A stretch of 64,000 bases of DNA, taken from assembly GCA_921293015.1 (NCBI GenBank), contig OV121090.1, positions 39,118,533 to 39,182,532 of the forward strand. Reading direction: 5' to 3'. Positions 1 to 12,840 of the stretch are shown piece after piece. Below the pieces are notes generated by a model that was given only the letters and a program-made list of their open reading frames with translations, was not told where the DNA came from and did no database searches. Source of the stretch: Phorcus lineatus (lineage: Eukaryota > Mollusca > Gastropoda > Trochida > Trochidae). The translations under genes and the position numbers were made by a program. Numbering within the stretch: position 1 is the stretch's first letter; every line of letters starts with the position of its first letter.

Positions 1-272
1 AGGCCTATACATTATATACATGTTCATGTTGAATTATTTCCATGCTTATAAAGGTGTCCATTGAAAAGTCTATTTGTCAATGGATTAATTAGGCACGTTA
101 ACGTCATTATAACACTTGCGGATATTTATCACTTACGGGGAAAGTGAGGAACTATGAATATCATTTATTCCCATTCCCACTCAATATTTCCCCCTCAATA
201 CCATGACATGCATCGTATAGTATCAAGATGTTTACGTAAAGAAACACCGAGGACTACTGTATCTACACTCAC

Positions 273-1207
273 GTATTGTGTAGTCATAGTAGACCGTGAT
301 GTGTCCCTCGGGGTTGATGACTTTAGGTTCCCACTTCAGGCTGAAGGGTGGCCCGGGGGTGCCCACTGGAATAATATCATAGGTATGTGAGGTTTGACAA
401 TAAACAGTCTATCTAATGCAACTTCGATAAGTTAACACTATTTTCTTTAATAGTAATAAACTTCCATTACAGTTTTGTCAGGCATCTTACTACAAACAGT
501 AATCTCTTGTAAAGCAGCAAGTCAGGAGTTATCGGTGCCATTACTTACGGAGAAGTACTGCCTGTTGCTGGAAATTTAATGCAATGTATTCAGAGATGTG
601 ACCAAAGAAAGAAGCACAGTTATTAATTTTTCCCCAAAACGGGATAATCAACCGTTCCTGGCGAGCACCAACAAGCGTAACAATTCTATTCAAATGCAAG
701 AGGCTTTATTATTAGTCCAGAAATTATCTGACTTGTTGATTTGAAAATCTCTCTGAATCAAGATAGGGCTGTTTGACCCTTGGTGTTGAATTTGTAACAG
801 GACTATCAAATGGAATATCAATTTCTAATTGTGAGTTATCATACCTCCATAATTCTTTAATCCTTAAAGTGCTTCACCTAAAGGTATCTCTCTGACTTAT
901 AAACCGATTGTCACAACAATTGTCAACATCAAGATTGATTCATTTGCTTAAACTGATTACCTAGCGCTATTCGTTTACTAGTATTGAATCTAAACTGAGA
1001 CTTGAGAAACATGAGGGAACACATACCGCAGTTCTTCACCACACCACAGTCTCCGCAGTCCTTGTCCTTGTCTTGTTCCATTGCCAATGTACCAAAAGAC
1101 TGCCTCAGAGCACTTCTCAAAGACTGAAACTTGTCGAAGTATTGCACTGCGGTAGAGGTGGCAACCACCGTCAGAATAAGGACAATCGGCAGGACGTTAA
1201 GGGCCAT
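273..1207 (-). CDS. GM2-activator-like (ML-domain) secreted lipid-binding protein, 5' part only
   Basis: First two coding exons of a gene that runs off the left edge. Exon 1 (1207-1027) starts MALNVLPIVLILTVV, a signal peptide, and ends in the codons VVKNC plus one base before a GT donor. Exon 2 (365-273) follows a 'ttattccag' acceptor and encodes GPPFSLKWEPKVINPEG and TVYYDY. This matches exon 2 of the plus-strand paralogue at 14339 (GPPNANFSMVWEPEILNPEG), with the same phase-1 junctions at both ends. Sequences of this type open the mature ML domain of ganglioside GM2 activator and related proteins, which bind lipids in lysosomes or outside the cell. An acceptor-like 'ttcacag' ends one base before the ATG, so a non-coding leader exon is likely. 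Exons 3-5 should lie left of position 1. The family call is firm because of the paralogue; the ligand is unknown. Confidence 0.83.
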
Positions 1208-1516
1208 CCTGTGAACACGAAGCGTCAGACATGTGGACGATGGCCTTTAAGCTATTCTTAATCAATCATTACAAATATGTCTCATACTGTACTAATTTAT
1301 ACTAATACACGTTAATCGTAATTCCTACAGATATGTCACATTCTGTACATATAGTTAATCCTCAATATGAATACCGTTATTTCATGGTATAATGAATGAT
1401 ATGTTATAAGGAAGAACATTTCTTTTACATATCTTAATCAAGTAATCCAAGTCTGGTATTTATAGCATAGCCGTCCATAAGAAAAAGGTGTTTGGAAGTT
1501 ATGATAAACAAGGGTA

Positions 1517-1987
1517 TTGCATTATAAGGACGTTTATAAGGATGCTGTTAGAATACCAGTGCAAATGCTTGTTCATTCTAGACTTGATTATAGTAACAGT
1601 TTGCTGATAGGAATCAGTAAACGTCAACTATACAAACTTCAGAAGGTTCAGAACACTGGAGCCCCTCGACTTTGGAATCAACTTCCTCATGTCATCAAGA
1701 TATCTTGTTACTATAATCAAGTCTAGAATGAATGTACACTGACTGTTTTAAATCAAAACTCAAAACTTATTTTTTTTCAAGCTATTATTCATAGACATTT
1801 CTTCATGATATTTTGCCACTGACTGAATTATCTGACTTTGTGGACCATATTTATTCATATGCTATAATTCATACTCTTCTCTTAGATTTTATTCATGCCA
1901 ATACTTCACACCATTACCTTTTATTCTAACATGTATATGCGCTTTGAGCATACACCTTGTGTATGGATATAGCGCTTTATAAATACA

Positions 1988-2048
<61 letters not shown>

Positions 2049-2095
2049 TTTTTATTATTATTATTATTATCATTATTATTATTATTATATCGCAG
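1517..2095 (+). mobile_element. 3' fragment of a CR1/L2-like LINE with (ATT)n tail
   Basis: The reading frame at 1570-1710 contains HSRLDYSNSLLIGISKRQL and KLQKVQNT, the late reverse-transcriptase motif of CR1/L2-type non-LTR elements, joined directly to APRLWNQLPHVIK, which normally lies further downstream. The copy is therefore internally deleted. Its 3' end reads 'gatatagcgctttataaata' and then runs into about 100 bp of ATT repeats (1988-2090), as expected for a LINE tail. It is a dead 5'-truncated copy. Confidence 0.75.
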
Positions 2096-2099
2096 AATA

Positions 2100-3570
2100 A
2101 ATGTTGTCGAATTCTTCCCTTTAACGAGGAAGTTATATTCACAATGTAAACAGGAATACGTTGACTCATGTAGTCACGAGAAAACATCGAGGTCAGCGTG
2201 CAATTATATTATTGAAAAATCAAGCAAATAAATTTCGATCGAGAGTTATGCATGAATGATTGGTTAAAAAATGGTTATTAGAATAAGCAAAGAATCATGA
2301 CTTCTCTTCTCTGCATTGCAAGTTCATGGGGTGTGACCGTAGCTTCAGCAGACACGAGGTGGACATCTATATTTTATCAAACTTTGTCATCATGGCGTGA
2401 TGTTGCTCGGTTAATTGTCCGCGGAGATAGATTAAGGAACTAAATAACTTATATGTACTTGGTTCAAACTCCTGCATGACCACGCCTCACCAAAGATTAA
2501 AAAAGCTGTCAAAACCACCGCTAACACATAGTGTCGTCAATAATAGATGTCAATACCACCTGTATCAGGTCAATGTCAGCTCTTCACGTCGCTTGAGAAG
2601 GGAATTCCCTTCTCTAAATACTAAGAAGAACGGCAGCGAATATAGGAGGAGTTTTCATGGAGTTTACTTTGCTGAAAGCTTGCGGTCCATGCGTCCTTAC
2701 TGCGACCGCAATTGTTGACACATTGCTGCGACGATGTATGCGATTTGTCACCCAACTCAAACACTAGTATGGTCTGATGAAAGAGCAAACGTAACCTTGC
2801 TTCTTTTCTTTATGTACATCATCCATAGAAAGACACGCTATATTACACTGCTGTAGCAACAAGGAACAAAATGGGATAAGGAAGAATCTATCCATGTACA
2901 GATGTATTGTACAGTATAAACACCAGGTGCACTTGGTACTTTTCTCTCGCTGAAAACATCGGGATTTCTTACCTTAAAAAATTGCATTTATCTTATTTTG
3001 TAAATGGCCGTGTTTGCAACTAAGTAGAATATTTTCAGCTAAAATCAATAACGTAATATCACGAATGAGGATGTTGATTGACGCTATACAAATTTGTTAA
3101 GGGTGGAAAAAGCATTAAGCTTTGCACTCGTTAAATGTTTCCTATAAGCATGAACTAGCATAATAAACCTTTTGATAACAACTCACTGAGTAATGCGTCA
3201 AATGAAGTGACATTACCTTATATACAGTACTACAACTTATGAAGACACAGGCTTACCAACAGGTAGTGATATTTGTGTATACCCGGTAGTGTACGTCACG
3301 CCAAGGACACATGTTGGCAGCAAAGGACTGTGCCACTTATACTTTTTGTATCAATAAATCAAGGCCGGAAAAAATATGTGCCGGAGTACAACACTACATG
3401 AGAGGGGAAATATAGCCTGTCTCATGGTCTCTTTATTATTGTTTTGCTTCAATTTCAACTTTAGATGAAACACGATCCCCTATATGGTAAATTTCAATGA
3501 GTAAAATAAATATAGTAGCTAATTTAGAAAACAGTCCATGTTTTTTCAGAGACTGGGTTAGTGTAAGTCT
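2100..3570. other. Intergenic, nothing recognised
   Basis: Only short unsupported open frames are present, with no splice-bounded homology and no clear repeat structure that I can see by eye. Confidence 0.5.
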
Positions 3571-3571
3571 A

Positions 3572-3930
3572 CTTAAAGGGCCACAGAGTATGTTAAATTG
3601 TTGGAGTCAAATATGCCGAACTTCATAAATGGTGTTATTCTACCAAGAAGTGGACTCTGTTTCCAAAAATTATCATCTAAGTGCTTATCAGTTCAGTATA
3701 GTGACAGTGAACAGGTTAAAGTTTTGATTAGTGATCGAAAACCGGTCAATGACCGGCGTCAATGACTCAAACTACTTTGGGAAACTTATTTACAGACACA
3801 AATGTAAATAAGGATTGGTAGAATTAATAAGTACTTTAAACTGATATACATATAAAATGTACGCAGAATTTCGAGGTCCTAACATATATATATATATAAA
3901 GCCGATTTTCATTAATCATTGATTTTAAAG
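3572..3930 (+). mobile_element. MITE family A, diverged copy
   Basis: Begins 'ttaaagggccacagagtatg', the same start as the copies at 27301 and 51853. The interior is shared with those copies and with 23130-23520, including 'tcagttcagtat' and 'gatcgaaaaccgg'. The right end is not clear. It has no coding capacity. Confidence 0.65.
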
Positions 3931-4771
3931 CGACCGGTGTCACGCAGTAAACCGCAATGTTTGAGAAACACGTTTGCTACTTTCTAAAGCTATTCCTTTG
4001 AATGTTAACTTCCCAACAGAAATCTTAGTTTCCCTTTCTATTCTGATGTTATCTTAATTCGATATCATAACTGACAAAGATATGCTACGTTTACAACGTA
4101 GCTCTTTTAACACGAGACATAGACAATATACACATTCTACGATATACAACAAATATAATCAATGGTAGCCTTGATAAGCTGCGTACGTTAACAATATCGT
4201 GTGCAACAAGAGTGGCCGGATGTTCATAGACTAAGTATTATATCTTAAATGATATACTGTAGATATGGTAAGTTTACAGTATCGCGTATTCAACACGAGA
4301 GGTCGGTGTCAAAAACCTCCAGTATATTCCTATACAAGTGATGCAGTCTGATACTTACTGGACACAGTGGAGGCAGACAATCGGTCAGTTTAGCACAGCT
4401 CGTCCCGGTTCGTTAACCTGTGTCTGGGCTTGCACACTAAGAACTTTCCTAGAAACACTCAGTATATATTTATGCTCAACAAGGAAGGAAAATAAGCTGG
4501 GGTAACCCGCGCTGGGGAAAAGAATTTACTTCCGGGTACAAGTAATTTTTCGTTTCGCTTTACAAAACAGTGTGCATTACATGTAGCCTTCATGCACATA
4601 AACAAACTGCACAGTAGCTCGCTGGGAGAACTTAAATTTAAACCTGTGTGTCCTTTTTAATTATCAACTGGAGCTGAGGCAACATGCCCACTTATTCTAG
4701 CCTTGAACAGCCTCCTATCAAATTTTCTCAGGGGTGACATTTTTTAGTATTTTGAAGTATCTATTTTGTTT

Positions 4772-5223
4772 TTAAAGGATGCAGTCAGATTTGCAACAGT
4801 GTGAAATTTACTTAAAATTGAAACTTAATTTCTTAAGTAAAGTTTTCTGATTGTCATTAATTATTTCACCATTTACAGATTGTTTTTATGATATGTAAGC
4901 AACTGTAACGACTTAATGCACCTACTTATCATTCAGTGTCATATGTCCAAGAAGAGGGTTTTCCAGTCTTTTTTCCTTCCTTTCTTTCTTTGAATTCTTA
5001 TGTATACGTCCGTCCTCGTTGTTATCAGCCACACTACTCCAACTTTGTACATTTTTCGCGTTCCTCACAGTAGCCTGTCATTGACCTCACCTTTTAATGA
5101 ATTGTTGATTCAGAAATATGGATTTAACTTAAATAATGAATATGGTGATAGCATTCATGCACAGGAGGGTATTCAGTTTTAAGTAAATCTGCGAACACTG
5201 TTGCAAATCTGACTGCGTCCTTT
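4772..5223. mobile_element. MITE family C with about 50-bp terminal inverted repeats
   Basis: The left end is TTAA followed by 'aggatgcagtcagatttgca'. The right end (5165-5223) is nearly its reverse complement, over roughly 50 bp including the inner 'atttacttaaaa' part. The element is about 450 bp and non-coding; the small frame at 5000 is not convincing. Confidence 0.75.
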
Positions 5224-5259
5224 CACAGTAAAAATAGTTAATTCAAAATAATAAGAGCT

Positions 5260-5670
5260 TTAAATACCACCCAGCTTCGATTGTAACACCTGGTCTCGAA
5301 AACCATCCAGTCTCTGAATAACATCTTATCTCGAATAACATCCAGCCCTTGAATAACACCTGGTCTCGAATACCTATCCATGAATACTATGCTATCTTTG
5401 AATAACATCGAGCCCTCGAATACCACCCAGCTCTTGAATACCATCCTAACTTTTAAACACCCAGCTTCGAATAACATCGAGTCCTCGAATACAACCCTGT
5501 CCCCGATAACACCATGACCTCGTATAGAATCATAGTTCTCTACCGAGCCTCGAATAATACCTGGTCTCGAACAGCAACCGGGTCTCGTAAAAACAGGCAT
5601 TAGGCCTCAATTTACATTACAGGTATCAAATACCATCCGAGCCTCAGATAAAAACTGACCTCAATAAACG
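5260..5670. repeat. Degenerate short tandem repeat, unit about 20-25 bp
   Basis: About 18-20 imperfect units around the theme 'ctcgaataacacctggtc'. It directly adjoins the 31-bp minisatellite on its right. The 120-residue open frame on the minus strand is a by-product of the repeat. Confidence 0.7.
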
Positions 5671-5687
5671 CCGGGTATCAAAGCATT

Positions 5688-7516
5688 GGATAGCATGGAC
5701 GCTCTTTACAGTGACTGTGGACGCTATGGACGCTCTTTACAGTGACTGTGAATGCTATGGACGCTCTTTACAGTGACTGTGAATGCTATGGACACTCTTT
5801 ACAGTGTCTGTGGGCGCTATGGACGCTCTTTGATGTGACTGTGAACGCTATGGACACTCTTTACAGTGACTGTGAACGCTATGGACGCTCTTTGATGCGA
5901 CTGTGAACGCTATGGACACTCTTTACAGTGACTGTGAACGTTATGGACACTCTTTACAGTGACTGTGAACGCTATGGACACTCTTTACAGTGACTGTGGA
6001 GGCTATGAACACTCTTTACAGTGACTGTGAACGCTATGGACACTCTTTACAGTGACTATGGACGCTATGGACACTCTTTACAGTGACTGTGAACGCTATG
6101 GACAATCTTTACAGTGACTGTGAACGCTATAGACACTCTTTACAGTGACTGTGAATGCTATGGACACTCTTTACAGTGACTGTGGACGCTATGGACGCTC
6201 TTTGATGTGACTGTGGACGCTATGGACACTCTATGATGTGAGCGTGGAGGCTATGAACACTATTTACAGTGACTGTGAACGCTATGGACACTCTTTACAG
6301 TGTCTGTAGACGCTATGGACGCTCTTTACAGTGACTGTGGACGCTATGGACGCTCTTTACAGTGACTGTGAACGCTATGGACGCTCTTTACAGTGACTGT
6401 GGAGGCTATGGACACTCTTTAAAGTGACAGTGGAGGCTATGGACGCTCTTTGATGTGACTGTGGAGGCTATGGACACTCTTTGAAGTGACTGTGGAGGCT
6501 ATGGACGCTCTTTACAGTGACTGTGGAGGCTATGGACGCTCTTTGATGTGACTGTGGAGGCTATGGACACTCTTTGATGTGATTTTGGAGGCTATGGACG
6601 CTCTTTACAGTGACTGTGGAGGCTATGGACGCTCTTTGATGTGACCGTGGAGGCTATGGACGCTCTTTGATGTGACTGTGGAGGCTATGGACGCTCTTTG
6701 ATGTGACCGTTGAGGCTATGGACACTCTTTGATGTGACCGTGGAGGCTATGGACACTCTTTGAAGTGACTGTGGAGGCTATGGACGCTCTTTACAGTGAC
6801 TGTGGAGGCTATGGACACTCTTTGATGTGACTGTGGAGGCTATGGACACTCTTTGATGTGACTGTGGAGGCTATGGACACTCTTTGATGTGATTGTGGAG
6901 GCTATGGACGCTCTTTGATGTGACCGTTGAGGCTATGGACGCTCTTTGATGTGACCGTGGAGGCTATGGACACTCTTTGAAGTGACTGTGGAGGCTATGG
7001 ACGCTCTTTACAGTGACTGTGGAGGCTATGGACACTATTTGATGTGACTGTGGGGGCTATGGACACTCTTTGAAGTGACTGTGGAGGCTATGGACACTCT
7101 TTGATGTGACCGTGGAGGCTATGGACACTCTTTGATGTGATTGTGGTGTCTATGGACACTCTTTGATGTGACCGTGGAGGCTATGGACACTCTTTGATGT
7201 GATTGTGGAGGCTATGGACACTCTTTGATGTGACCGTGGAGGCTATGGACACTCTTTGATGTGACCGTGGAGGCTATGGACACTCTTTGATGTGACCGTG
7301 GAGGCTATGGACGCTCTTTGATGTGACCGTGGAGGCTATGGACACTCTTTGATGTGACCGTGGAGGCTATGGACACTCTTTGATGTGACCGTGGAGGCTA
7401 TGGACACTATTTGATGTGATTGTGGAGGCTATGGACACTATTTGATGTGACCGTGGAGGCTATGGACACTCTTTGATGTGACCGTGGAGGCTATGGACAC
7501 TCTTTGAAGTGACCTT
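5688..7516. repeat. 31-bp minisatellite, about 59 units
   Basis: The unit begins 'ggctatggacactctttgat' and is 31 bp long. The left part is dominated by variants with 'ctttacagtgactgtgaac' and the right part by variants with 'ctttgatgtgaccgtggag', with mixed units between, as expected for arrays that grow by local duplication. The unit length is not a multiple of three and no long frame is kept. It is not a CRISPR array, since there are no unique spacers. Confidence 0.95.
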
Positions 7517-7519
7517 GGG

Positions 7520-8840
7520 CGTTTTGCACATGCTGGTCACATTTAAGTATTTATTGTGTCAATTTATTGTTTTCAAATTTGAATATATTAAACAAAACTA
7601 GAAAGAGTACAAATGGTTTAAGAAGTATTGACTGTGTTTAGAATCTGTTACCGATTTGGTCATTGAAATACACTTCAGGAAACAGGAACATTCCATGGAA
7701 ACTTTCCACACCGGAAAGTCGAAGGAAGTGTTACAGTTTCTATTCCGCTTTCTGTCCCAGTGTAACGCTGTGTCAACAGGACTTTCGAGATTCACAATGA
7801 GTCTGTAAGAAGAGTTCGGTGTGTGGCCTCACTGATCATTAGCACCAATAGGGTCACCGACTGTACAATTACTGCTGAGGCCTTCGTTAGGTAAAATACA
7901 GTGTTTGTGAATTGGTTCAGTTATGTGTTTGAAAAAAACAGAGCATTAATAAAGTTAGCAAATGCTTTAAATCTAATAAGATGTTAATTAATGCATTTAA
8001 AGACAAGGGGTATATTCTATCAAATGAAGAGTATGAGAACATCAAGCCCCGGGTGACCGAGGATGCGTTCAGGCCTGGTGAGCTGAAAGGGAAACAATGT
8101 CAAGTTCACGGAAAACATGAACGCCTGAGTCCCGAGTCTTCTTTCTAGTGTATATATCACCGAGAGTATTCAATGAAGTATCTTTTATTCATAGCACTGA
8201 AAGACATCACTTGTGTCGCCCCGACAATCACAAATAACGTTAAAGAGGTCCTGCTTCTGTCGTTGACCGGTAGAGGCTTATTTAACACATGAAGGACTTA
8301 TATATATTCTATATACGTCTTTGAAAACATGGGGTAATTCCAGTATAAGCATATCTGAAAGGAACATCGAATATTATTAGGAAATTTCCCTGTCGGCATC
8401 ATGACTGACTTAGAAAAAATCTTATGATGCTAGAATGTATGTATGTATGTATGTATAAATAATGAATGATGTATACAGGTTTCTTATCTATACAACATGG
8501 AGAACCATCAGATGCTCCTTTTTCCTATAATGATTACATGTTTTCTTCCACTATTTTAAGCGATATCAGACTTGATTGTGTTAGTTTAATTTTTATACTG
8601 CAATTTAATAATATTTGTGATTAAAAAACTACCAGGACGTAATTTCTGATAACCTTTAAGCAAACACAACCCAAGCTATAAACATTGTAAATTCCTTCGT
8701 TGTTGGATCCGCGTCTGCTAAGGGGAAAACAACAGTGGGAAAATCAAGTGATATGTTAGAAAACAGATATTTTAGTGGCCTGTTGTGGATCAGTTATTGG
8801 CGTAAATAAAATAAGTAAGTAGGTAGACCAGAAGCAGTTC
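7520..8840. other. Intergenic, nothing recognised
   Basis: No exon-like segment is supported. A (gtat)n run lies at about 8436-8455. Confidence 0.5.
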
Positions 8841-8844
8841 GACT

Positions 8845-8971
8845 TTATGAACCTGAATACGTATATTTGATAAATAACTTACGAGGTAGATTGTCTGAGT
8901 GTGTATCGTTAGTAATAGCAAGAGATATGTAGTATTTGTGCAATTGTTTTTGGTGTGCGCTAGTGCCTTTT
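8845..8971 (+). mobile_element. MITE family B, 3' end only
   Basis: Matches the right third of the complete copy at 63177-63527, including 'ataacttacgaggtagatt' and the terminal 'gtgtgcgctagtgcc'. The left end is missing. Confidence 0.65.
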
Positions 8972-9144
8972 ACTTCGTATATTTTCCTATTCGTTATAAC
9001 ATTTCAGGCTACCGGGGTTGCCTCATAAATAGGTAGCCTTTTTTTATGTTTGTCCAATGAATAAACAATTGTATCTCTTAAAGGACTCATTAGCAAAGTC
9101 ACAACAAATAGTTTTACTCATCAGGTTAAGAAGCTCTTTGATTA

Positions 9145-9444
9145 GGTGAGGTCAGTTGGTGTTTAACGCCGCTTTCAGGATTATTTCACTTATATCGCGG
9201 CTGCTAGTATTAGTGCCGGGAGAAAGCCCGCAACACCATTGTGGCTATGCATTGCGGTGAAACCTGCGAGCATCGGCTTGAACTAGCGAACCATGCGTGG
9301 TACTGCGCTGAATTTGCACCCAAATCTGACTGCTTGTAGAACAGTTCTCTGCTGCAGACTCAGTTGCCTAGCCCCTGGCGGGATTCGAACCACGGACCTC
9401 CTGATCCGAAGCCGAACGCGCTAACCACTGCGCTATCCCGCCCC
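9145..9444 (-). mobile_element. tRNA-derived SINE with 11-bp target-site duplication
   Basis: On the minus strand it starts 'gggcgggatagcgcagtgg' (A-box region) with 'ggttcgaatcccgcc' (B box) further on. A core follows, and the tail is 'gcggcgttaaacaccaact'. The 11-bp direct repeat 'ctctttgatta' flanks it at 9134-9144 and 9445-9455, a clean retroposition mark. It shares its core and tail with the copies at 23785 and 46348. Confidence 0.9.
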
Positions 9445-9834
9445 CTCTTTGATTAAGTTGTCATCCTCATACACTGTAGCATAATATCTGTTAAAATTAC
9501 CATAAATTTAATTATCATTTCAAATCATAATATTTTGTTCCTTTTTATCGTATAATGTTATCCCCCCTACGCCTTGCAGTTTTATCAGTTAAAACGTAAT
9601 CATAGAATCATGGTATGATTTCAAGTTACAATCAAAAATCAAATATTGAATAGATTGAGATTATGAAGGGCACACCTAATTTACTCTTAAAAAATCATTG
9701 AGTTAGACATTCCGAGTTTAATTTTTTATGCTATTTTGAGAACTGAGACCTGTGAGACAAGTGAGAATTGATTGTGCACTTCTGCCTTCCTGATAACATT
9801 TCAGCGAAATCCATATGAAATAACAATATGATAT

Positions 9835-10272
9835 AATAAATGCATATTCATAACGCGCCTCTTCCAGGCCCTAAGGCATGCTCAAAACGCTACAGGATAT
9901 TTACAGCTCGTGTATTATTTACAGTTCATGATAATATTATTAGAAATAGGCTAAAAAGAGATGGGTTTTAAGTCTTGATTTAAAAATGTTAATTGTATCA
10001 GAGTTTTTGACACCACTTTGGAGTGAGTTCCAGAGGACAGCTGCTGAGTGGGAGAATGATCGATAGCCAAAGGATATGAGTTTGAAGGATGGCACCGCTA
10101 GAAGGTTTTGTGAGTTAGAACGCAAGCTGCGTACAGGCACATAGAGATGAATGATGTCCTGCAAGTAAGATGGAGCCAAGCCGTTGAGACACTTGTACGT
10201 TAGGCAACTAATGATCATAAACAAACTTGTTATTACCTGGCGTTTGAGAATATATGCGTTCTCCTTTATCAA
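9835..10272 (-). mobile_element. CR1/L2-like LINE, 3' end with C-terminal reverse-transcriptase frame
   Basis: A 110-residue open frame (10272-9940) contains TYKCLNGLAPSYLQDII, RSNSQNLLAVP and AAVLWNSLQSGVKNSDTI, ending in FKSRLKTHLF. This is the typical C-terminus of CR1/L2-class reverse transcriptases. It is followed by a short 3' UTR. The frame is intact to its stop, so the copy may be fairly young, but it is heavily 5'-truncated. Confidence 0.85.
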
Positions 10273-10559
10273 ATGGAAATCTGGAAAAGAAAGTTTATAA
10301 TACTAAACGTCATTAATTACAAAATAAAGGAGCATTTATTACAAAACAAAGAAGTTGTCTTCCAGAAAATGTTACTTTTTTCATGTTTGTCACTTTTGAA
10401 TGCCTTTTAAAGCTCTCTGAAAGGTTATTATAAGAAAACAACACCTCTTTGATTGTGGGTGCTTGAACCAGATACAAGAATTTCTTTTTGACCCTTACCC
10501 GCCATTTGAATGACATATGATAACATCTCTCATTCCTTATCTCATCCCATTTCTCATTC

Positions 10560-12660
10560 AATATCTCATCCCGTCAGTCGGCCTAATCGTACGTCAACTG
10601 TACATGTCCTATACATCTTACAATAATCAATAGCTACGGTTGACAATGTACGAACGTACCCTCTTAATTACTACATCGATGCTCGGGGACATTCTGACAT
10701 CACGTGGTTAGCTGTATCTTATTGACCCACTTGAGTGAATAACTTGCGATTGTCCGGAAACTTAAGTCCACAATGATTGCATGGCAGCAAACAGACAACG
10801 ATAAACGACGTTGAGGCAACGCAGTGGTATGGTTACGTTTTTTCGTAGTGATAACGTTGATACAACGTCAGAATAATAAAATCATTAACTAACTTTCAGT
10901 AAACGTTACAAAACGATGTTAAGGATGTTGTTATTTAGTTGGATTAAAAAAAACAACGGTCTCATAGCGTTGAAGAGACACTCTAAACAAAGTGTTAACA
11001 GAACGTCACTTCAACGTTAGGAATGGTTAGGTTAAAAAGAAACGTTCCCACAACGAAAAGTCGTTGTTTTTCAACGCCCAACATTTTCTCTGGACAGTTA
11101 AAAATGCGATTTTGAAAGTGACCACTGACCCTGGCGTTGGCATTATTCTCCTCTAACAACGGATTCAGTCAAAACTACTGATGCAAATTCGACCAAATTT
11201 GGCAAGCTGATAGCCCTTACTGAGGAATAGACATGCGAAGCTTTTCAGCTTGATCGGATCATGCGTTAAAGGCACAGTACCACTCAAACTTTCAAAAATT
11301 AACATTGAAAATTTTTTCAAAATGCACTTAGAGACTTGCAACTTTTTTTAAAAGATGCGCAATTTCATTTGCAGCAAAAAAGTAAATCATGGCGAATTCG
11401 TAGCTTGCATACTTGCGCCGCCATATTGCTTTATTTGACTTTTTTCAATTTCCGGACCCCATGCATCTTTGACAATCTTCTCCTCTGAAGATACACGCAT
11501 CTAAGAGCTGAAACTCACATATATCATACCTGAAGGAGTGGCGAAAAAAGTAATAGAGCAACATTTGCAAATTTGTTAATACTTTTTTTTCTGCAACCCT
11601 TCAAAGTCGGGCGACTTAGCTCGTGTGACCATGTTCAAGGGCCGATAACTCAAAAAGTTAGACTCACAATTGCACCATTATTTCAGGAATGTAAGACCTA
11701 TATGTGGACTTGATGAAACTATCAAAACATTGATCGCGAACATGGTCTTCTTTTCACAATTAACGATCGAAATCGGGAAAAATCTTTTGACAAAATTTAA
11801 CATGGGGTAATTTTTCAAAATGCACCTAGAGACTTGAAACTTGTTTTGAATGAAGCGTCATCTTAGTCCAAACGAAAAAGTCAATCATGACGAATTCGTA
11901 ACTAGCATACTTTTTGCGCATTATCAACTTCTTTGCAATAATCACAGTTTGCTTATGAGATTTTGCCCCATTATAACTAACCATTTACCACTAAGACACA
12001 GAAAAGCATGCGAAGGTCAAACACTGTGTGCAGTTCAAGCAGGAAGTCTTGAAGACCTAAGTACTGCCTTGGCAAATACCAGAAAGCCTTCTTATCATTT
12101 CATTATTTGAAAATAACAATAAATATTGCAAACGTGTAGCTTAAATTATTTTTGGAAATAACGTCCAAACAGTGATTGGAGCGCCTGATTCTATATGTGT
12201 GGGAGATTCACCTTAACAGAGCATGCAGTCAAACAACAAGGAAGTTATATCTCTCTAAGGTGTGGATACTTATTTTTAGGAATGTCATAGAAGCGATGAA
12301 CAAGTTTAAACATAACAGAAATAATAGACAATTTGATCGCCTCTTTATACATTTATCGTACTGTGCAAACATGACCCAAAGATATTTTAAACATATTGCA
12401 GAAATCACCTTAATGTTCGGACCTGTAAACAAACGTTTTAAAAGAATTGATTCTCTCTCTACACGGATGGCTGCTCGTGTAAATGTTTGGCTGCTCAAGT
12501 TAAAGTAAATAGAATACTGCTGTTGGGTTTCCCGGAAAGTTTTCCTCATTTTTAAATTTCATTACGTCATCTCATTGTCAGTAGGTTGTGAAGCTGATCA
12601 TTCCTACTCAAAGGTAAGAAAGATTATCAACTAACATAACATATATTGACATAATGATTT
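10560..12660. other. Intergenic; AACGTT-rich stretch and a diverged direct repeat
   Basis: Between about 10800 and 11090 the words 'caacgtt', 'aacgttga' and 'aaacgtt' recur many times. Copies of an approximately 120-bp sequence containing 'tcaaaatgcac' and 'gacgaattcgtaac' lie at about 11301-11420 and 11799-11925 in direct orientation. The 110-residue frame at 12176-12508 has no recognisable features. Confidence 0.5.
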
Positions 12661-12681
12661 ATAAATGATTAATCCTCCTTT

Positions 12682-12683
<2 letters not shown>

Positions 12684-12754
<71 letters not shown>

Positions 12755-12840
12755 GAGAGACAGAGAGACAGAGAGACAGAGACAGAGAGACAGAGAGACA
12801 GACAGGGAGCGAGAGACAGAGACAGACAGGGAGCGAGAGA
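12684..12840. repeat. (GT)n-(GA)n microsatellite
   Basis: A short GT run is followed by a long GA/GACA run. Open frames on both strands here are low-complexity by-products. Confidence 0.97.

Noticed and set aside
5238-5600. 120-residue minus-strand frame with repeated 'VVFE' and 'MLF' words
   Set aside because: Arises from the degenerate tandem repeat.
5688-7516. CRISPR array
   Set aside because: Units are contiguous with no unique spacers, and the surroundings are animal-like.
9360-9445. tRNA gene on the minus strand
   Set aside because: It is the tRNA-like head of a SINE with target-site duplication and SINE tail; the same holds for 23785 and 46592.
12176-12549. Overlapping sense and antisense frames of 110 and 106 residues
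   Set aside because: No recognisable domain, signal peptide or splice context.
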